Shown here: piece by piece, positions 52,045-61,110 of the stretch | Layout: every line of letters begins with the position of its first letter | How positions within the stretch are numbered: the stretch's first letter is position 1 | Program-made: the position numbers and the translations under genes | The notes under the pieces: generated by a model | Told to the model about the DNA's origin: nothing | What the model saw: only the letters and a program-made list of their open reading frames with translations | The model's database searches: none | Assembly (NCBI GenBank): GCA_050946055.1 | Contig: JBMNUB010000003.1 | Location: forward strand, 62,001 to 126,000 | Source of the DNA: Fimadaptatus sp050946055 | GTDB taxonomy: Bacteria > Bacillota > Clostridia > Christensenellales > Aristaeellaceae | Direction: 5' to 3' | DNA length: 64,000 nt

Positions 52045-53865
52045 ATTCCGGATGAATACATAAAGCGCCGCCAGCGACGCGCGGCGGATGCGGCTCCCGC
52101 TGTGCCGGGAAGAAATCAGCGCGATGCTGTTAAGAGCGCTGCGCCGGTCAGTGCGCCCGCGCAGCATGCGCGAACTGCCCCGCCCAAGCATGTGTCAGAC
52201 GGGCGCATGGGAAGCCGGGCGGCTGAGCGCGCCGCGCATATGGGCATGCAGACAGCGCACAGCGATGCCGCCCAAAGGCAGCAGGCGCGGCTTGAGCGAG
52301 AGTACGCGCATGAGCTTGCCGGGCGCACACAGCCAAGCGATTCGCGACCGCATGCGAATGCGCCCGAAACGCATGGTCAGGCAGGAGCGCGGGCATATGC
52401 GCGTGTAGGTTCAGAGAGTGCTGTGCGCGATGAACGCCAATCGCATGGCAGAGCCGCTATGCATGATGAGCATAGTCAGATAAACAGACAGCTCTCGCGC
52501 GTCGAGCATAGTCAGATAAGCAGACGGCTCTCGCGCGCCGAGCATAGTCAGATAAGCAGAAAGCCCTCGCGCGCCGAGCATAGTCAGATAAGCAGAAAGC
52601 CCTCGCGCGCCGAGCATAGTCAGATAAGCAGACAGCTCTCGCGCGACAAGCACGCGGCATCAGGCCGTCCCGCCGTGCGCGAACAGGATGAGCGCGCGTT
52701 TCGCAGGCAGCTGCGCCGCATGCGCGAGGTCAATGCCGGCCTGCGCGGCCTGTGCGCGGCTATGATGGCGCTGCTGCTGCTCATGTGGCCGCAGGCGACC
52801 GTGCCGGATGGCGGCGATGTGCAGGGCGGCGGGCAGGAGGTCGTGCTGCCCATCAGCATGGCGACGCCCAGTCCCGCGCCTTCGCCCAGCCCCGCGCCCA
52901 CGTCCGAGCCGCAGCCCGTTACCATAACCATAAGCGCGGCGGGCGACTGCACGCTGGGCTATGACCCGCGTCTGGGCTATACCAATTCGCTGCCGCACGA
53001 GCTGGAGCGGCAAAACGGCGATTACAGCTACTTCTTCCGCGATGTGAAGCCGGTGTTTGAGAGCGATGACGTGACCGTGGTCAACCTTGAGTGCGCGCTG
53101 ACGCTGTCCGATGACAAGATGGAGGACAAGACCTTCTGCTTCAAGGGCGATCCGCTGTACCGCAACATATTGCTGGAAGGTTCGGTCGAGGTGGTGTCGC
53201 TGGGCAACAACCACTCGCGCGATTACAAGTCGCGCGGCTTTAACGACACAGTGGAATCGCTGCGGCTGGGCGGGATAGGCTTTGCCTCCAACGGCATAAG
53301 CTGCGTGCGCGAGATAAACGGCGTGCTGGCGGGCTTTCTGAGCTATCGCAACCGCACGCCCGAGCTGGACGTGCTAAAAGCCGATATAGAATCGCTGCGC
53401 GCGCAGGGCTGTGCGCTGGTAATATGTTCGTTCCACTGGGGCGAGGAGTATCGCAATGTGGCCAACTCGACTCAGACCAAGCTGGGGCGAGCCGCGGTTG
53501 ACTATGGCGCGGATCTGGTGCTGGGGCATCATCCGCATGTGATAGGCTCGATAGAGCAGTATAAGGGTCGGTACATAGTGTATTCGCTGGGCAACTTCTG
53601 CTTTGGCGGCAATCGCGACCCTGATGACAAGGATACATTCATATTCAGACAGACGTTTGAGATAGCCGACGACGGCACGGCCATGGATGCGGGGATAGAG
53701 ATAGTTCCCTGCCGCATATCCTCGACCGAGCGCCGCAACGACTATCAGCCCACGATATATGGCCGCGAGGATGCATTGCGCGTGCTGGACAGGCTCAGGC
53801 AGTATTCCGCGCCGCTGGACTATGCCGCCGAGCTGGACGAGTCTGTGCTGAATTGGGACTGGTGA
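52045..53865 (+). CDS. CapA-family protein with long repetitive cytoplasmic tail
   Basis: A 606-residue membrane protein. About 230 N-terminal residues are charged and disordered, with five 12-residue repeats (EHSQISRKPSRA type). Then come a basic segment, one membrane helix (AMMALLLLMWP), a Pro/Ser linker (TPSPAPSPSPAP) and the PGA_cap metallophosphatase-like domain: ISAAGDCTLGYD, VVNLECALT, LGNNHSRDY, SFHWGEEY and GHHPHVIGSIE. Extracellular location follows from this topology. The start is best read as ATT 52045, 7 bases after GGAGGG; the upstream ATG 52009 lies in the -10. leuA follows after 16 bases. Confidence 0.82.
   Translation: MPDEYIKRRQRRAADAAPAVPGRNQRDAVKSAAPVSAPAQHARTAPPKHVSDGRMGSRAAERAAHMGMQTAHSDAAQRQQARLEREYAHELAGRTQPSDSRPHANAPETHGQAGARAYARVGSESAVRDERQSHGRAAMHDEHSQINRQLSRVEHSQISRRLSRAEHSQISRKPSRAEHSQISRKPSRAEHSQISRQLSRDKHAASGRPAVREQDERAFRRQLRRMREVNAGLRGLCAAMMALLLLMWPQATVPDGGDVQGGGQEVVLPISMATPSPAPSPSPAPTSEPQPVTITISAAGDCTLGYDPRLGYTNSLPHELERQNGDYSYFFRDVKPVFESDDVTVVNLECALTLSDDKMEDKTFCFKGDPLYRNILLEGSVEVVSLGNNHSRDYKSRGFNDTVESLRLGGIGFASNGISCVREINGVLAGFLSYRNRTPELDVLKADIESLRAQGCALVICSFHWGEEYRNVANSTQTKLGRAAVDYGADLVLGHHPHVIGSIEQYKGRYIVYSLGNFCFGGNRDPDDKDTFIFRQTFEIADDGTAMDAGIEIVPCRISSTERRNDYQPTIYGREDALRVLDRLRQYSAPLDYAAELDESVLNWDW
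52462..52646 (+). repeat. 36-bp coding tandem repeat in the CapA-like gene
   Basis: Five units of 36 bp, such as GAGCATAGTCAGATAAGCAG followed by AAAGCCCTCGCGCGCC. The third and fourth are identical. The frame is kept because 36 is divisible by three. Confidence 0.85.
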
Positions 53866-53881
53866 GGCAGGAGGTTTGTTT

Positions 53882-55393
53882 ATGGCGGATAGGGTGGTCT
53901 TTTTTGACACTACGCTGCGCGACGGCGAGCAGACGCCGGGCGTGAATCTGAACATAACAGAGAAGGTGCAGATAGCCCTGCAGCTGGAGCGGCTGGGGGT
54001 GGAGATAATCGAGGCGGGCTTTGCGGCCAGCAGCAAGGGCGACTTTGCGGCGGTGCAGGCCGTGGCCGAGGCGGTGCGCGAGCCGGTCATATGCTCAATG
54101 TGCCGTGCCGTTCCGGGCGACATAGAGGCGGCTGCGCAGGCGCTTGCCGGCGCGCGTAGGAAGCGCATACATGTGGTCATAGCCACAAGCGATCTGCACA
54201 TGCGCTATAAGCTCAAAAAGACGCCGGAAGAAGTGCTGGAGCTGACGCGCGACTCGGTGCGTTTGGCGCGCAGCTTCGCAGATGACGTGGAGTTCTCCGC
54301 CGAGGATGCATCGCGCTCGGATGCTGAGTTCCTGTACAGGGTGCTGAATGTCGCCATACGCGAGGGCGCGACCACCATAAACATACCCGATACCGTGGGC
54401 TATTCGACGCCGCTGGAGTTTGAACGGCTGATACGCGGCATACGCGAAAACGTCGCGGGCATTGACAGCGTAGTGCTGTCGGCGCACTGCCATAACGATC
54501 TGGGGCTGGGCGTGGCGTGCAGTCTGGCGGGTGTGCGCGCGGGCGTAAGGCAGCTGGAATGCACCATGAATGGTCTGGGCGAGCGCGCAGGCAACGCGGC
54601 GCTGGAGGAGCTGGCCATGGCCATAAAGACGCGCAGCGACTTCTACGGCTGCGACATCGGGCTGGACACGCGCCAGCTCACGCGCGCCAGCAAGCTGGTA
54701 TCCTCGCTCACCGGCGTTGAAGTGCAGCCCAACAAGGCAATAGTTGGGCAAAACGCGTTCCGCCATCAGTCGGGCATACACCAGCACGGCGTGCTGGCCA
54801 ATCGCAGCACGTATCAGATAATCGATCCGCAGGACGTGGGCGTGCCGCGCGCGGGCATAGTGCTGGGCAAGCTCAGCGGGCGGCATGCGTTCGAGGAGCA
54901 TCTGCATGAGATGGGCTATCAGCTCACTCAGGAGGAGCTTGCCGATGCGTTTGCGCGGTTTAAGGCGCTCTGCGACCGCAAGAAGGACGTGTCCGACCGC
55001 GACATAGCCGCACTGCTGGACAAGCGCATAAGCGAGATACCCGACGTATACGCGCTGGAGAGCTATCAGGTGTTTGCAGGCAACAAGCTCAACGCGACCG
55101 CTGCCATAGCGCTCAGGCACGACGGCAAGGAGCGCGTGGAGGCCGCGGTCGGCACAGGCTCGGTGGACGCGTGCTTCAAGGCCATAGACAGGCTGGTGGG
55201 CATGGAACTGCAGCTGGACAGCTATTCGATAAAGGCAGTGACCGAGGGCGCGGACGCGCTGGGCGAAGTCACCGTGCGCATACGCCACGCCATGGGTACA
55301 TTCCTGGGCAAGGGCATATCCACGGACGTAGTGGAGGCCTCGATACTTGCGTACATAAACGCCGTGAACCGCATGCTGTCGGAGATAGCATAG
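53882..55393 (+). CDS. leuA: 2-isopropylmalate synthase
   Basis: The first enzyme of leucine synthesis, joining acetyl-CoA and 2-ketoisovalerate. It is 503 residues. The catalytic barrel begins FFDTTLRDGEQTPGVNLN, with SAHCHNDLGLGVA (metal histidines) and NGLGERAGNAALEE. FRHQSGIHQHGVL precedes the linker, and a C-terminal leucine-sensing LeuA_dimer domain covers about 385-500. The start ATG 53882 has AGGAGG upstream. It is 16 bases after the CapA-like gene and so probably co-transcribed. leuB, leuC and leuD are not in the window. Confidence 0.94.
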   Translation: MADRVVFFDTTLRDGEQTPGVNLNITEKVQIALQLERLGVEIIEAGFAASSKGDFAAVQAVAEAVREPVICSMCRAVPGDIEAAAQALAGARRKRIHVVIATSDLHMRYKLKKTPEEVLELTRDSVRLARSFADDVEFSAEDASRSDAEFLYRVLNVAIREGATTINIPDTVGYSTPLEFERLIRGIRENVAGIDSVVLSAHCHNDLGLGVACSLAGVRAGVRQLECTMNGLGERAGNAALEELAMAIKTRSDFYGCDIGLDTRQLTRASKLVSSLTGVEVQPNKAIVGQNAFRHQSGIHQHGVLANRSTYQIIDPQDVGVPRAGIVLGKLSGRHAFEEHLHEMGYQLTQEELADAFARFKALCDRKKDVSDRDIAALLDKRISEIPDVYALESYQVFAGNKLNATAAIALRHDGKERVEAAVGTGSVDACFKAIDRLVGMELQLDSYSIKAVTEGADALGEVTVRIRHAMGTFLGKGISTDVVEASILAYINAVNRMLSEIA

Positions 55394-55537
55394 CACCGTC
55401 GCATGGGGATGAAGTGGAGTTATAATTGAAGATGATAGTAGGGGAAACCTTCCCATGGCACTTCCGGGAGTAGAGTGGGGAGCGGCATAGCCTGAGCTAA
55501 ACTGAAAGGTGAGGTGCCGCGTGATCGACTGAGTAGT

Positions 55538-55800
55538 CAGCCGCGCAGTGAAGCCGCCATGCTGCCGAAGCCGGTGGCGATGTCCTGCTTGCGTCAGCCA
55601 CGCAGTGAAGCCGCCATGCTGCCGAAGCCGGTGGCGATGTCCTGCTTGTGTCAGCCACGCAGTGAAGCTGCCGTCCGCGAAGCCGGTGGCGATGTCCTGC
55701 TTGTGTCAGCCACGCAGTGAAGCTGCCGTCCGCGAAGCCGGTGGCGATGCGCTGCCTGTGTCAGCCGCGCAGTGAAGCCGCCATCCGCGTGCCGCGCCAA
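55538..55800. repeat. 55-57-bp tandem repeat, about 4.5 copies
   Basis: The unit begins CAGCCACGCAGTGAAGCCGC and contains GAAGCCGGTGGCGATGTCCT. Two 57-bp units are followed by two 55-bp units with the same two-base deletion (CCGTCCGCGAAG instead of CCATGCTGCCGAAG), then a partial copy. There are no unique spacers. Confidence 0.87.
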
Positions 55801-55835
55801 ACTACAATCCTACCCAATCCCACTTCTGCATTCGG

Positions 55836-55890
55836 GAAAAAGCTCATCCAGCACCCGCGCACTCCTTCGCTTTCAGTGGATTAAAGAGCT
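55836..55890. repeat. Copy C of the degenerate dispersed repeat
   Basis: AAAGCTCATCCAG, then CGCGCACTCCTTCGCTTTCAG, aligns with 2724-2762 with small gaps. It is partial. Confidence 0.4.
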
Positions 55891-55944
55891 GGGCTATCTC
55901 ATAACCCCGATGAATCCGAAAGCCACCACAAATAGAATACGCAA

Positions 55945-55986
55945 AAACGGGATTGCCGCATAGCCATCTATGCAGCAGTCCCGTTT
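55945..55986 (-). terminator. Terminator of aspartokinase
   Basis: Stem AAACGGGA/TCCCGTTT with an inner paired block GCATAG/CTATGC. On the minus strand it is followed by TTTTTGCG. Confidence 0.75.
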
Positions 55987-56032
55987 GTCTCACTCAAATG
56001 TAAGGCGCGCCGGCCGGCGCACAAAGCGCCCG

Positions 56033-57373
56033 TCACTCCACGAACGCTTTGTATATCGCGCGTATGGCGTTTTCAAAGTCGGCCACGTCCACGCCTACGA
56101 TTATGTTCAGCTCGCTCGAACCCTGATCTATCATGCGCACGTTTATGCGGCTCTCGGCCAGCGCCGTGAACAGCTTGGCCGCTGTACCGAATGCGCCGGT
56201 CATGCCCCGTCCCACTGTGGCTATCAGCGCCAGACCGCGCTTTAGCTCCATTGCGTCGGGCTGCACGTCCTCCTTGATGCGGCGCAGCAGCTCCTCCTGG
56301 TGCATGTTGAATTCCTTTTCGTTTATTATCACGCACATAGTGTCTATGCCGGTGGGCAGATGTTCAAACGACACGCCGTAGTCCTCCAGCGCGCTCAGCA
56401 CGCGCCGGCCTACGCCCAGCTCGCTGTTCATCATGGCCTTTTCGATGGACAGTATGGTGAAGCCGGTGTGACCCGCTATGCCAGTTATGGCCTGATTGTT
56501 TATCTGGTTCTCGCTGGATATGTCGCATACTATCATCGTGCCGGGATCGTCGGGCGCGTTGGTGTTGCGTATGTTGGTGGGTATGCCCGCGCGGCGCACC
56601 GGGAACACCGCGTCCTCGTGCAGCACGGTCGCGCCCATGTAGCTCAGCTCGCGCAGCTCGCGGTAGGTGAGTTGGTTTATGCGGCGCGGGTTGTCGATTA
56701 TGCGCGGGTCGGCCATCAGGAAGCCGGATACGTCTGTCCAGTTCTCGTACTTGTCGGCATCGACGGCGCGTGCCACCACCGCGCCGGTTATGTCCGAGCC
56801 GCCGCGCGAGAAGGTCTTGACCTGACCGTCGGGCATGGCGCCGTAGAAGCCGGGTATGACCGCATGCTCATGATGGCGCAGCTCCTCTGAGAGTATTGTG
56901 TTGGTAAGCTCGGCCTGGAACACGCCCTGCTGCGAGAACACAAAGAAGTCGGCGGGGTCGATGAAGTCCCAGCCCATGTAGCTGGCCAGCAGCCTGCCGT
57001 TCAGATACTCGCCGCGGGATGCGGCATAGTCGCTGTTGCGGCGGCGCAGTATCTCGCTGCGCACGTTAGTCAGTATGGGCATGAGGTCTATTTTAAGCCC
57101 AAGGTCGGACGCTATGCCGGTAAAGCGCTCTATCACGGGCTCGAACGCCTCGATGAGCCGCTGCTCGGCTTCAGACTCGGGCGAGCTGACCACGGCGTTG
57201 TGGCAGGCGTAGAGCATGTCTGTCACCTTGGTATCGGCCTTGTTGCGCTTGCCCGGAGCGGACGGCACTGCAAAGCGCCGGTCAGGGTCGGCAAGGAGTA
57301 TATCGTGTACCTTGCGGAACTGCCCTGCGTCCGCAAGAGAACTGCCTCCGAATTTCGTCACTATGATGCCCAT
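56033..57373 (-). CDS. lysC: Aspartate kinase, monofunctional
   Basis: It phosphorylates aspartate, entering the lysine, threonine and methionine pathway. It is 446 residues. The kinase domain begins IIVTKFGGSSLADAGQF and contains FSRGGSDITGA and MADPRIIDNPRRI. Two ACT domains follow (about 305-446), with IAGHTGFTILSIEK and LIATVGRGMTGAFG. The length and single-chain ACT pair resemble the class found in Clostridia. No lysine riboswitch was seen; only 60 bases separate it from the upstream acetyltransferase. The start at 57373 follows GGAGAGGGG. Confidence 0.94.
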   Translation of the reverse strand: MGIIVTKFGGSSLADAGQFRKVHDILLADPDRRFAVPSAPGKRNKADTKVTDMLYACHNAVVSSPESEAEQRLIEAFEPVIERFTGIASDLGLKIDLMPILTNVRSEILRRRNSDYAASRGEYLNGRLLASYMGWDFIDPADFFVFSQQGVFQAELTNTILSEELRHHEHAVIPGFYGAMPDGQVKTFSRGGSDITGAVVARAVDADKYENWTDVSGFLMADPRIIDNPRRINQLTYRELRELSYMGATVLHEDAVFPVRRAGIPTNIRNTNAPDDPGTMIVCDISSENQINNQAITGIAGHTGFTILSIEKAMMNSELGVGRRVLSALEDYGVSFEHLPTGIDTMCVIINEKEFNMHQEELLRRIKEDVQPDAMELKRGLALIATVGRGMTGAFGTAAKLFTALAESRINVRMIDQGSSELNIIVGVDVADFENAIRAIYKAFVE

Positions 57374-57433
57374 GTGTAAGAACCCCTCTCCAATGCGGCG
57401 GACGCGCGCCCGCACAGCTTAGTCTGCTGTAAA

Positions 57434-57991
57434 TTATGTATCCTGACGCTTATGGGTTCGCATCCAGTCGTCGCGCAGTATGCCCATGACAACTATGTCG
57501 CTGTACTTGCCGTCCACAAATGTCTCCTGCCTCAGCAATCCCTCGCGCTCAAAGCCGCACTTTTCATAGCAGGCTATGGCGTGCGCATTGTCGGCGCATA
57601 CGCGCAGATATACGCGGTTTAGGTTCATGTGGCAAAACGCCAGCTCCAGCAGCAGCGATATGCCCTCTGCGCCGTAGCCCTTGCCCTGATGCTCGGGACA
57701 CATAACTATCGCAAGCTCGGCCTTGCGCGAATAGTTGGTTACGCCCATCAGGTCGCACTGCCCCAGATAGTCGCCTGTCATGAGGTTGGCGATCACCAGA
57801 TGCACGCCCGGCTTGCTGCCGGAGAGCAGGCTGTCTAAGAAGCTGGCGGTCTGCTCCCATGTGTGCGGTATTACGAATGTGTCCGAAAGATATCGCGTGG
57901 AGTCGGGATCGGTTATCCACTTGCGCATCTCGCTCAAGTCGTTTTGTTCAAATTCGCGCAGCATTACGCGCGTACCAAGCATGCGGGGCAT
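57434..57991 (-). CDS. GNAT acetyltransferase (RimJ/RimL-like)
   Basis: A 185-residue N-acetyltransferase. It starts RMLGTRVMLREFEQNDL, with the acetyl-CoA loop CPEHQGKGYGAEGI (Q/RxxGxG/A) and the NLNRVYLRVCADNAHAIACYEKCGF signature of the RimJ/RimL/SpeG branch. The start at 57991 is fixed by AGGAGGTG 6 bases upstream. It is probably first in a transcript with lysC. The substrate could be a ribosomal protein, polyamine or antibiotic; unknown. Confidence 0.87.
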   Translation of the reverse strand: MPRMLGTRVMLREFEQNDLSEMRKWITDPDSTRYLSDTFVIPHTWEQTASFLDSLLSGSKPGVHLVIANLMTGDYLGQCDLMGVTNYSRKAELAIVMCPEHQGKGYGAEGISLLLELAFCHMNLNRVYLRVCADNAHAIACYEKCGFEREGLLRQETFVDGKYSDIVVMGILRDDWMRTHKRQDT

Positions 57992-58067
57992 ATGCCCACC
58001 TCCTAAAAGCCCGTGCGCCATAGCCTTCCCGCTGAGCGCTCCGTATGAATATGCGAGTATAGCTTCT

Positions 58068-58095
58068 ATTTTACAACGGAATCGGCCTTAGTCAA
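58068..58095 (-). promoter_or_regulatory. Promoter for the GNAT-lysC transcript
   Basis: On the minus strand, TTGACT (58095-58090), a 16-base spacer, TAAAAT (58073-58068). Confidence 0.6.
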
Positions 58096-58179
58096 TAGAG
58101 TTTACCAAATGTTTTAGTGGGCTTAACTGCGGCATGGTATGATTATACAACCTTATAAGCATTACGGGAGTGGAGCAGA

Positions 58180-59886
58180 ATGGATTTCAGAAGCATGATA
58201 GCCGGGGAGATAGCTTCGGCTCTGGACATAGCGTTTGGCAACTCGCCCCTTTCGGCAGAGGAGATAGCGCCGCTGCTTGAGCTGCCGCCGGACAGCGCCA
58301 TGGGCGACTATGCGTTTCCCTGCTTTAAGCTGGCCAAGGCGCTGCGCAAGGGTCCGCCCATGATAGCGGGCGAACTGGTAAAGGTGATAGATGCCAGCTT
58401 CCTCGGCAAGGTCGAGGCCGTGGGCGGATATCTCAACTTCTTTATAGATAAGGCGCTGTACGCATCGTCTGTGTTGGGTGAGGTGCTGAAGAGCGGCGAG
58501 CGCTATGGTTCTTCCGACATGGGCGCGGGCAAGACCATATGCATAGACTATTCGTCCATAAACATAGCTAAGCGCTTCCACATAGGCCATCTGTCCACCA
58601 CGGCCATAGGCAATGCGCTGTACAGGATATACTCGTTCCTGGGCTACAATTGCGTGGGCATAAACCATCTGGGCGACTGGGGAACTCAGTTCGGCAAGAT
58701 GATAGCCGCCTACAAGCACTGGGGCAGCCGCGAGATGGTCGAGCAGGGCGGCGTGCAGGCGCTGAGCGATCTGTATGTGCGCTTTCATGCCGAGGCCGAG
58801 AAGGATCCTTCCCTCGAGGATGAGGGCCGCGCCTGGTTCAAGAAGATAGAGCAGGGCGACGAGGAAGCCGTATCCATATGGCAGTGGTTCAAGGAGATGA
58901 CGCTCAAGGACGCCAATCGCGTCTATGACATGCTGGGCGTAAAGTTCGACTCCTACGCGGGCGAATCCTTCTACATGGACAAGATGGAGCCCGTAATAGA
59001 GGAACTGCGTCAGAAGAACCTGCTCAAGGAGTCCGACGGCGCGTCGATAGTCGATCTCGAGGAGTACAAGATGCCGCCCTGCCTGATACTGCGCAGCGAC
59101 GGCGCGACGCTGTACCACACGCGCGATCTGGCGGCGGCCTTCTACCGCAAGGCCACCTATGACTTCGACAAGTGCCTGTACGTGGTCGCCTATCAGCAGG
59201 ATCTGCACTTCAGGCAGCTGTTCAAGGTGATAGAGCTGATGGGCTATGACTGGGCCAAGGATCTGGAGCATGTGTCCTTCGGCATGGTGTCCTACGAGGG
59301 TCAGGCGCTCAGCACCCGCCACGGTCACGTCATATACCTCGAGGATCTGCTCAACCGCTCCATCGAAAAGGCGCGCGCCATAATCGATGAAAAGAGCCCG
59401 CAGCTTGAAAACAAGGACGAGGTCGCCCGCAAGGTCGGCATAGGCGCGGTGGTGTTCTTCGCGCTGAGCGCGGGCCGCATAAAGGACATAGATTTCTGGT
59501 GGGACAGGGCGCTCAACTTCGACGGCGAGACCGGCCCCTATGCGCAGTACACCTATGCGCGCTGCTGCTCGGTGCTGGGCAAGGCAAATGTCGATGCGCA
59601 GCCCGACTACGCGGGTCTGGCGGATGCCGAGGCGCAGGATGTAGTGCGCCTGCTGGAGCAGTTCCCGGCGCTGGTCAGGGAGTCCGCGCAGCGCAATGAG
59701 CCTTCGATAATAACCCGCTATACGGTAGATTTGGCTCAGGCGTACAACAAGTTCTACTATGAGCATCGCATACTGGACTGCGAGCCGGCAGTATCGGCGG
59801 CGCGCGTGGCGCTGACCAGGGCCGTGCGCGATGTCATAGGCACGGGCCTGCGCCTGATTGGCGTGGAGCCCACCGAGAAGATGTAA
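58180..59886 (+). CDS. argS: Arginyl-tRNA synthetase
   Basis: A class I synthetase of 568 residues. The N-terminal additional domain (about 1-115) is followed by the HIGH motif in INIAKRFHIGHLSTTAIGNAL (usually NIAKPFHIGH) and GVNHLGDWGTQFGK-like sequence. The region normally holding KMSKS reads GQALSTRHGHVIYL, as in many ArgRS. The anticodon-binding domain ends with LRLIGVEPTEKM. The start ATG 58180 has GGGAGTGGAG upstream. No T-box was seen in the 190-base leader region. Confidence 0.96.
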   Translation: MDFRSMIAGEIASALDIAFGNSPLSAEEIAPLLELPPDSAMGDYAFPCFKLAKALRKGPPMIAGELVKVIDASFLGKVEAVGGYLNFFIDKALYASSVLGEVLKSGERYGSSDMGAGKTICIDYSSINIAKRFHIGHLSTTAIGNALYRIYSFLGYNCVGINHLGDWGTQFGKMIAAYKHWGSREMVEQGGVQALSDLYVRFHAEAEKDPSLEDEGRAWFKKIEQGDEEAVSIWQWFKEMTLKDANRVYDMLGVKFDSYAGESFYMDKMEPVIEELRQKNLLKESDGASIVDLEEYKMPPCLILRSDGATLYHTRDLAAAFYRKATYDFDKCLYVVAYQQDLHFRQLFKVIELMGYDWAKDLEHVSFGMVSYEGQALSTRHGHVIYLEDLLNRSIEKARAIIDEKSPQLENKDEVARKVGIGAVVFFALSAGRIKDIDFWWDRALNFDGETGPYAQYTYARCCSVLGKANVDAQPDYAGLADAEAQDVVRLLEQFPALVRESAQRNEPSIITRYTVDLAQAYNKFYYEHRILDCEPAVSAARVALTRAVRDVIGTGLRLIGVEPTEKM

Positions 59887-59924
59887 GCACGGACGTAAAT
59901 TGCATAGCAGAATCAAAGAGCAGA

Positions 59925-59950
59925 GCGGGAAGCCGGCAAAGGCTTCCCGC
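59925..59950 (+). terminator. Hairpin after argS
   Basis: A perfect 10-bp stem GCGGGAAGCC/GGCTTCCCGC with a 6-base loop, then ATGTTTATA. Confidence 0.75.
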
Positions 59951-59976
59951 ATGTTTATATAATGGAGGTGTGGATA

Positions 59977-60543
59977 TTGAAGCTGGTCATGATAATAGGG
60001 CCGCACGCCGTGGGTAAGATGACCGTGGGACAGGAGCTGTGCAAGCAGACAGGGCTAAAGCTGTTTCACAATCACATGACGATAGACATACTCAGCGACC
60101 TGTTTTCAGGCATGCCGGAGGAGTTTCGCAGGCTGCGCGACCTGTTCAGGCAGGAGATATTCTCGGCGTATGCGCGCAGCGATGAATACGGCATGGTGTT
60201 TACTCTCATGTGGGCATTTGACTGCCGCGAGGACTGGGACTACGTGCGCGAGGTGGAAGCGCTGTTCAAGGAGCGGGGCGCACAGGTGTACTATGTCGAG
60301 CTGGAGGCCGACAGCGGCGTGCGCATGCAGCGCAACCACACCGAGAACCGCCTGCTAAACAAGCCCTCCAAGCGCGACATAGCCAAGTCTGACTGGCTGT
60401 TCAACACCATCGAGGCGGAACATCGCCTGAACTCATTGCCCGGCGAGTTGGAGGGGATGTGCGAGAACTACATGCGCATAGACAACACCGATATACCGCC
60501 CGAGGAGGCGGCGCGCATGATAAAGGAGAGGTTTGACCTGTGA
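59977..60543 (+). CDS. Small P-loop kinase-like protein
   Basis: A 188-residue nucleotide-binding protein. Walker A is GPHAVGKMTVG (about residues 8-18), followed by the KLFHNHMTIDIL stretch seen in Firmicute AAA or shikimate-kinase-like small kinases. A basic segment with RNHTENR suggests a lid. The start is taken as TTG 59977, because GGAGGTG ends 6 bases before it and the protein then begins MKLVMIIGP. Its stop overlaps the next start (GTGA). The substrate is unknown. Confidence 0.75.
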   Translation: MKLVMIIGPHAVGKMTVGQELCKQTGLKLFHNHMTIDILSDLFSGMPEEFRRLRDLFRQEIFSAYARSDEYGMVFTLMWAFDCREDWDYVREVEALFKERGAQVYYVELEADSGVRMQRNHTENRLLNKPSKRDIAKSDWLFNTIEAEHRLNSLPGELEGMCENYMRIDNTDIPPEEAARMIKERFDL

Positions 60544-61037
60544 ACGCGAACGACATGAGCATAAGGACGGCGCGCCTGAGCGATCTGGATGCGCTGGCGG
60601 CGATAGAGGCGGAATGCTTTCCCGCGGCGGAGGCGGCGTCGCGCGAGGCGATACGGGCGCGGCTGGAGGCGTTTGCCGGCCACTTCTGGCTGCTTGAGTA
60701 CGAAGGCGAGCCGGTGAGCTTCGTGGACGGCATGGTCACGGACGAGCCGCTGCTGACCGACGAGATGTACGAAAACGCCGCAATGCACGACGAGCGCGGC
60801 GCATGGCAGATGATATTCGGCGTGAACACGCGCCCGGCGTACAGGCGCATGGGCTGCGCGGGGCGGCTGCTGCGCCGCGCGATAGAGGATGCGCGGGCGC
60901 AGGGCAGGCGCGGGCTGGTGCTGACATGCAAGGATGCGTTGGTGCATTACTATGCGGGCTTCGGCTTCGTGGACGAGGGCATATCGGCCTCCACTCATGG
61001 CGGAGCGGTGTGGCATGACATGCGGCTGAGGTTTTGA
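60540..61037 (+). CDS. GNAT acetyltransferase
   Basis: A 165-residue acetyltransferase: IRTARLSDLDALAAIEAECFP at the N-terminus, the acyl-CoA loop TRPAYRRMGCAGRLLRRAI, and a YYAGFGFVDEGIS strand near the end, resembling arylalkylamine-type GNATs. It starts at GTG 60540, overlapping the kinase-like gene, with AGGAGAGG 8 bases upstream. The translational coupling suggests the kinase and acetyltransferase act on related substrates, which is inference. Confidence 0.85.
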   Translation: MNANDMSIRTARLSDLDALAAIEAECFPAAEAASREAIRARLEAFAGHFWLLEYEGEPVSFVDGMVTDEPLLTDEMYENAAMHDERGAWQMIFGVNTRPAYRRMGCAGRLLRRAIEDARAQGRRGLVLTCKDALVHYYAGFGFVDEGISASTHGGAVWHDMRLRF

Positions 61038-61110
61038 GGGGATGGGAGGTGTGGCTAGGCCATTGACTTTCCTTTCAGGTGAGACAAGGGGGGTAGCGGT
61101 CATTTGCTTT

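Larger units (their letters stand above)
55394..56032. other. Intergenic region with tandem array and decayed repeat
   Basis: Contains the 55-57-bp array (55538-55800), copy C of the dispersed repeat (55836-55890) and a minus-strand terminator (55945-55986). No gene supported. Confidence 0.5.

Noticed and set aside
59958..59963. TATAAT as promoter of the kinase-like gene
   Set aside because: It directly abuts the ribosome binding site, so a transcript from it would lack the site.
58162..60006. Long minus-strand open frame opposite argS
   Set aside because: A shadow of argS, produced by codon bias; no motifs.
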